Of a DNA stretch of 8,222 nt, positions 6,230-8,222 are shown in pieces. Under the pieces are notes generated by a model that worked only from the letters and a program-made list of their open reading frames with translations, had not been told where the DNA came from and searched no databases. Each line of letters begins with the position of its first letter. The first letter of the stretch is position 1. The position numbers and the translations under genes were made by a program. This DNA comes from an uncultured Clostridia bacterium (GTDB taxonomy: Bacteria > Bacillota > Clostridia > Oscillospirales > Acutalibacteraceae): assembly GCA_947623765.1 (NCBI GenBank), contig CANQIG010000073.1, forward strand, positions 1 through 8,222, given 5' to 3'.

Positions 6230-6985
6230 ATGATCGACGAGGCGCGGTTCCTCGTGGCGCGGGAGACGGCGCTCGCGCGGGTGCGGGGAGAAAAGGGCGT
6301 GGGAACGCTCGGGGAGAAGACGCTGCACGCGGCGCTCAAGGCGTACTTTGGGCCGGACCCGGAGAGCCGGGAGGTCTCGCTCGGCGGTTTCGTCGCGGAC
6401 GCCGTCGGCGAGGACGGCATCTACGAGATCCAGACGCGGAACCTCGCGCGGCTGAAGCCAAAGCTCGCGGCGTTTTTGGAGGCCGCGCCGGTCACCGTCG
6501 TCTATCCGGTGCCCGCCGTGCGCTATCTGCGGTGGATCGACCCGGTGACCGGCGAAGTCGGCGAGCGGCGGAAGACGTCAGGAAAGGGAGCGCCGTTCGA
6601 CGTGTTCGTAGAGCTCGTCTACCTGAAGGCGTTTTTGAAGCACCCGAATTTCCGGCTGAAGCTCGTCCTCCTCGAGCTGACGGACTACCGTTTCCTCGAC
6701 GGCTTCGGCGCGCAGAAAAAGCTGCGGTCGACGCGGGGCGAGCGCATCCCGGACCGGCTCCTCGGCGAGCTGGACTTTCGCGTTCCTGCGGATTACGCCG
6801 CGCTGCTCCCGGAAGGCCTCCCCGAGACCTTCACCGTGAAAGACCTCGCAAAGTGCGCGAAGCGCCCCGAGAAATACGCGTCCCCCGCCGCGAACGTGCT
6901 GGCGTATCTCGGCGTGCTGGAGCGTGCGGGCACGCGAAACAGGGCATATCTTTACCGTGTCGCGGATCATATCTACAAGATTTAG
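6230..6985 (+). CDS. Uncharacterised protein with PD-(D/E)XK nuclease-like motif and possible C-terminal winged helix
   Basis: A 251-residue protein that I do not recognise by name. The start at 6230 follows GGAAAGGAG (6212-6220) at 9 bases and a promoter just upstream; the open frame further left is antisense to the phosphodiesterase gene. The N-terminal third has Glu29 in a helix (TLGEKTLHAALK), then predicted strands with Asp57 in GGFVADAV and Glu66-Ile-Gln68 in GIYEIQTR. The order helix-Glu, Asp, ExQ fits the PD-(D/E)XK fold, with Gln in the place of Lys as in BglII. Residues 82-190 hold a hydrophobic middle part with VTVVYPVP and LVLLELTDYRFLDGFG. Residues 199-244 (TFTVKDLAK, then NVLAYLGVLERAG and a YLYRV wing) look like a winged helix-turn-helix, giving a possible DNA-binding end. 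No signal peptide or membrane segment is present. It is transcribed alone and ends in a terminator, so neighbours do not reveal its role. DNA cleavage, repair or regulation are all possible, and catalytic activity is unproven. Confidence 0.85.
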   Translation: MIDEARFLVARETALARVRGEKGVGTLGEKTLHAALKAYFGPDPESREVSLGGFVADAVGEDGIYEIQTRNLARLKPKLAAFLEAAPVTVVYPVPAVRYLRWIDPVTGEVGERRKTSGKGAPFDVFVELVYLKAFLKHPNFRLKLVLLELTDYRFLDGFGAQKKLRSTRGERIPDRLLGELDFRVPADYAALLPEGLPETFTVKDLAKCAKRPEKYASPAANVLAYLGVLERAGTRNRAYLYRVADHIYKI

Positions 6986-6996
6986 TATACACAAAG

Positions 6997-7048
6997 AAAG
7001 CGGAAAAAGGGAATCTCCTTTTTGGGATTTTCACGTTTTTCCGCTTTT
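6997..7048 (+). terminator. Terminator after the nuclease-like gene
   Basis: AAAGCGGAAAAA (6997-7008) pairs perfectly with TTTTTCCGCTTT (7036-7047), a 12-bp stem. Inside it AATCTC (7012-7017) pairs with GGGATT (7024-7029) around a CTTTTT loop. The downstream arm ends in TTTT (7045-7048). It lies 11 bases after the stop codon at 6985 and ends just before the fhs promoter, insulating the two genes. The T-run is short and largely used in the stem, so efficiency may be moderate. Confidence 0.7.
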
Positions 7049-7052
7049 CCCC

Positions 7053-7081
7053 TTTACGAAAGCAGGAAAATGCGCTATAAT
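7053..7081 (+). promoter_or_regulatory. Promoter of fhs
   Basis: TTTACG (7053-7058) as -35, 17 bases, then a perfect -10 TATAAT (7076-7081). The predicted start near 7088 leaves an unusually long leader of about 190 bases before the fhs ATG. The -35 resembles that of the alpha/beta-hydrolase promoter (TTTACT). Confidence 0.75.
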
Positions 7082-7087
7082 AACCGC

Positions 7088-7278
7088 GAAAGAACGCCGT
7101 GCTTCCGCGTAAAGTGACGGGCCTTCCCGCCCACGCGGAGCGGCGTTTGAAACGGGCGGGTCCGCGCGCAAAGCGCCGGGAGAACCGGAGCGTTCGCCGC
7201 GGCCGCCTGAACGGAATGATCCGGCGAGGGTCGCCGGTCTGTGCGCCGCGGGATGCGGAGAAAGGTTGTTTTCCACTT
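7088..7278 (+). promoter_or_regulatory. Long structured 5' leader of fhs, candidate RNA regulatory element
   Basis: No gene is visible in the 293 bases between 6985 and 7279; besides the terminator and promoter they hold this leader. At its 5' end is an elongated stem-loop. AACGCCG (7093-7099) pairs with CGGCGTT (7141-7147), then TCCGCGT (7104-7110) with ACGCGGA (7133-7139), and CGGG (7118-7121) with CCCG (7126-7129) around CCTT. An AAAGTGA internal bulge lies between the last two stems. Further on, CGTTC (7191-7195) can pair with GAACG (7209-7213), in competition with GGTCCGCG (7159-7166) pairing with CGCGGCC (7198-7204). A 7-bp hairpin lies at 7221-7237. Competing stems and length suggest an RNA switch, and fhs genes are known targets of folate/ZTP-type riboswitches. 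I could not match either known consensus convincingly. GC-rich DNA also forms stems by chance. Confidence 0.45.
7221..7237 (+). promoter_or_regulatory. Perfect 7-bp hairpin in the fhs leader
   Basis: CCGGCGA (7221-7227), loop GGG and TCGCCGG (7231-7237) form a perfect stem with a 3-base loop. It ends 41 bases before the fhs ATG and is not followed by a T-tract, so a classic intrinsic terminator is excluded. A further small stem CCGC (7246-7249) with GCGG (7255-7258) abuts the AAAGG ribosome binding site at 7261-7265. Together they could control ribosome access. Confidence 0.4.
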
Positions 7279-8222
7279 ATGCTTACTGACATCGAAATCG
7301 CCCAGCAGACAAAGCTCAAGCCGATCTCGGAGATCGCTGCCGGTCTCGGCATCGGCGAGGAGGAGCTCGAGCCCTACGGGCGTTACAAGGCGAAGCTCAA
7401 CGAGTCCCTGTTCCGGCGCGTCGCGGACCGTCCGGACGGCAAGCTGATCCTCGTCACGGCCATCAATCCCACCCCGGCGGGCGAAGGGAAGACCACCACC
7501 ACGGCCGGCCTCGGGCAGGCCATGGCGAAGATCGGGAAGAACGCGATCATCGCGCTGCGCGAGCCCTCCCTCGGACCGGTGTTCGGCATTAAGGGCGGCG
7601 CTGCCGGCGGCGGCTGGTCGCAGGTGCTCCCGATGGAGGACATCAACCTGCATTTTACCGGCGATATGCACGCCATTACCGCCGCGAACAACCTGCTCTG
7701 CGCGATGATCGACAACCATATGCAGCAGGGCAACGCGCTCGGCATCGACCCGCGCCGCATCCTCATCAAGCGCTGCGTCGACATGAACGACCGCGCGCTG
7801 CGGAACGTCGTGATCGGTCTCGGCGGCAAGGTGAACGGCGTCCCGCGCGAGGACGGCTTCATCATCACGGTCGCGAGCGAGGTCATGGCGATCCTCTGCC
7901 TCGCGGCGGATCTCGCCGATCTCAAGGCGCGCCTCGGCCGCATTCTCGTCGCGTACACGTATGGCAACGAGCCGGTCTACGCGAAGGATCTCGGCGCGGA
8001 CGGCGCGATGACGGCGCTCCTCAAGGATGCGATCTGCCCGAACCTCGTGCAGACGATCGAGGGGACCCCGGCGATCATGCACGGCGGGCCGTTCGCGAAC
8101 ATCGCGCACGGCTGCAACTCCGTGCGCGCGACGCGGCTCGCCTTGAAGCTCGCGGATTACTGCATCACCGAGGCGGGCTTCGGCTCCGACCTCGGCGCGG
8201 AGAAGTTCATGGACATCAAGTG
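7279..8222 (+). CDS. fhs: Formate--tetrahydrofolate ligase (10-formyl-THF synthetase), N-terminal 314 codons, cut by right edge
   Basis: This enzyme joins formate to tetrahydrofolate using ATP, making 10-formyl-THF for purine synthesis and other one-carbon pathways in the cytoplasm; in acetogens it is also part of the methyl branch of carbon fixation. The sequence is strongly recognisable. It has the typical start TDIEIAQQTKLKPI, the P-loop TPAGEGKTTTT (65-75), the signature REPSLGPVFGIKGGAAGGG (94-112), and the second signature PAIMHGGPFANIAHGCNS (264-281). About 314 of a usual 550-560 residues are present; the rest lies beyond the window. The visible frame is intact. The ATG at 7279 matches the family start, although the best ribosome binding site (AAAGG at 7261-7265) is 13 bases away, a little far. 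It has its own promoter and a long structured leader, which suggests post-transcriptional regulation. Confidence 0.98.
   Translation, partial: MLTDIEIAQQTKLKPISEIAAGLGIGEEELEPYGRYKAKLNESLFRRVADRPDGKLILVTAINPTPAGEGKTTTTAGLGQAMAKIGKNAIIALREPSLGPVFGIKGGAAGGGWSQVLPMEDINLHFTGDMHAITAANNLLCAMIDNHMQQGNALGIDPRRILIKRCVDMNDRALRNVVIGLGGKVNGVPREDGFIITVASEVMAILCLAADLADLKARLGRILVAYTYGNEPVYAKDLGADGAMTALLKDAICPNLVQTIEGTPAIMHGGPFANIAHGCNSVRATRLALKLADYCITEAGFGSDLGAEKFMDIK

Noticed and set aside
5993..6328. N-terminal extension of the phosphodiesterase frame up to 6328
   Set aside because: It would run through the consensus promoter at 6086-6114 and into the divergent gene. The start at 5992 places Asp9 at the normal position for the family.
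7088..7278. Calling the fhs leader a ZTP or THF riboswitch
   Set aside because: A CCGCCTG (7203-7209) recalls the ZTP motif, but the following GGGC is missing and the joining segments do not fit. The THF-like CGCGTAAAGTG segment lacks the other conserved parts. Only a structured leader is claimed.
7075..8109. A 344-codon minus-strand open frame opposite fhs
   Set aside because: The plus strand carries unmistakable formate--tetrahydrofolate ligase signatures; the minus frame is a shadow without motifs.

Overview
The window looks like chromosomal DNA from a high-GC member of the Firmicutes, most likely a gut-type clostridium. This rests on strong G/C preference at third codon positions, AGGAGG-like ribosome binding sites, AT-rich sigma-70/SigA-type promoters set in otherwise GC-rich DNA, and a formate--tetrahydrofolate ligase gene. 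The taxonomic guess is an inference from style, not from a marker gene. No mobile element, CRISPR array, tRNA or rRNA was seen.

Layout, left to right. (1) A divergent pair: the first 26 codons of an unidentified minus-strand gene leaving the left edge, and a plus-strand 785-residue clan GH-A-type glycoside hydrolase (203-2560). They share a 122-base intergenic region with back-to-back promoters. (2) A plus-strand 372-residue alpha/beta-hydrolase with a GYSFGG nucleophile elbow (2749-3867), with its own promoter. (3) A convergent junction with a strong bidirectional terminator and a second minus-strand terminator. (4) A minus-strand two-gene operon (5992 down to 4008): a cytoplasmic alkaline-phosphatase-superfamily phosphodiesterase, then an organophosphate:phosphate-antiporter-like MFS transporter. 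The two genes overlap by ATGA, and a perfect-consensus promoter (TTGACA, 17 bp, TATAAT) drives them. (5) A divergent plus-strand gene (6230-6985) for an unrecognised 251-residue protein with a PD-(D/E)XK-nuclease-like motif (D...EIQ) and a possible C-terminal winged helix. (6) A terminator, a promoter, a leader of about 190 bases rich in predicted stems, and the first 314 codons of fhs (7279 to the right edge).

Working together: the phosphodiesterase and transporter are almost certainly one functional unit, plausibly uptake of a phosphorylated metabolite followed by cytosolic hydrolysis. The glycosidase and the alpha/beta-hydrolase are neighbours on the same strand with separate promoters; joint work on a decorated glycan is possible but unproven. 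The nuclease-like gene and fhs appear to be independent units. The most interesting items are the transporter/phosphodiesterase pair, the nuclease-like protein of unknown function, the glycosidase that fits no family I can name, and the structured fhs leader.
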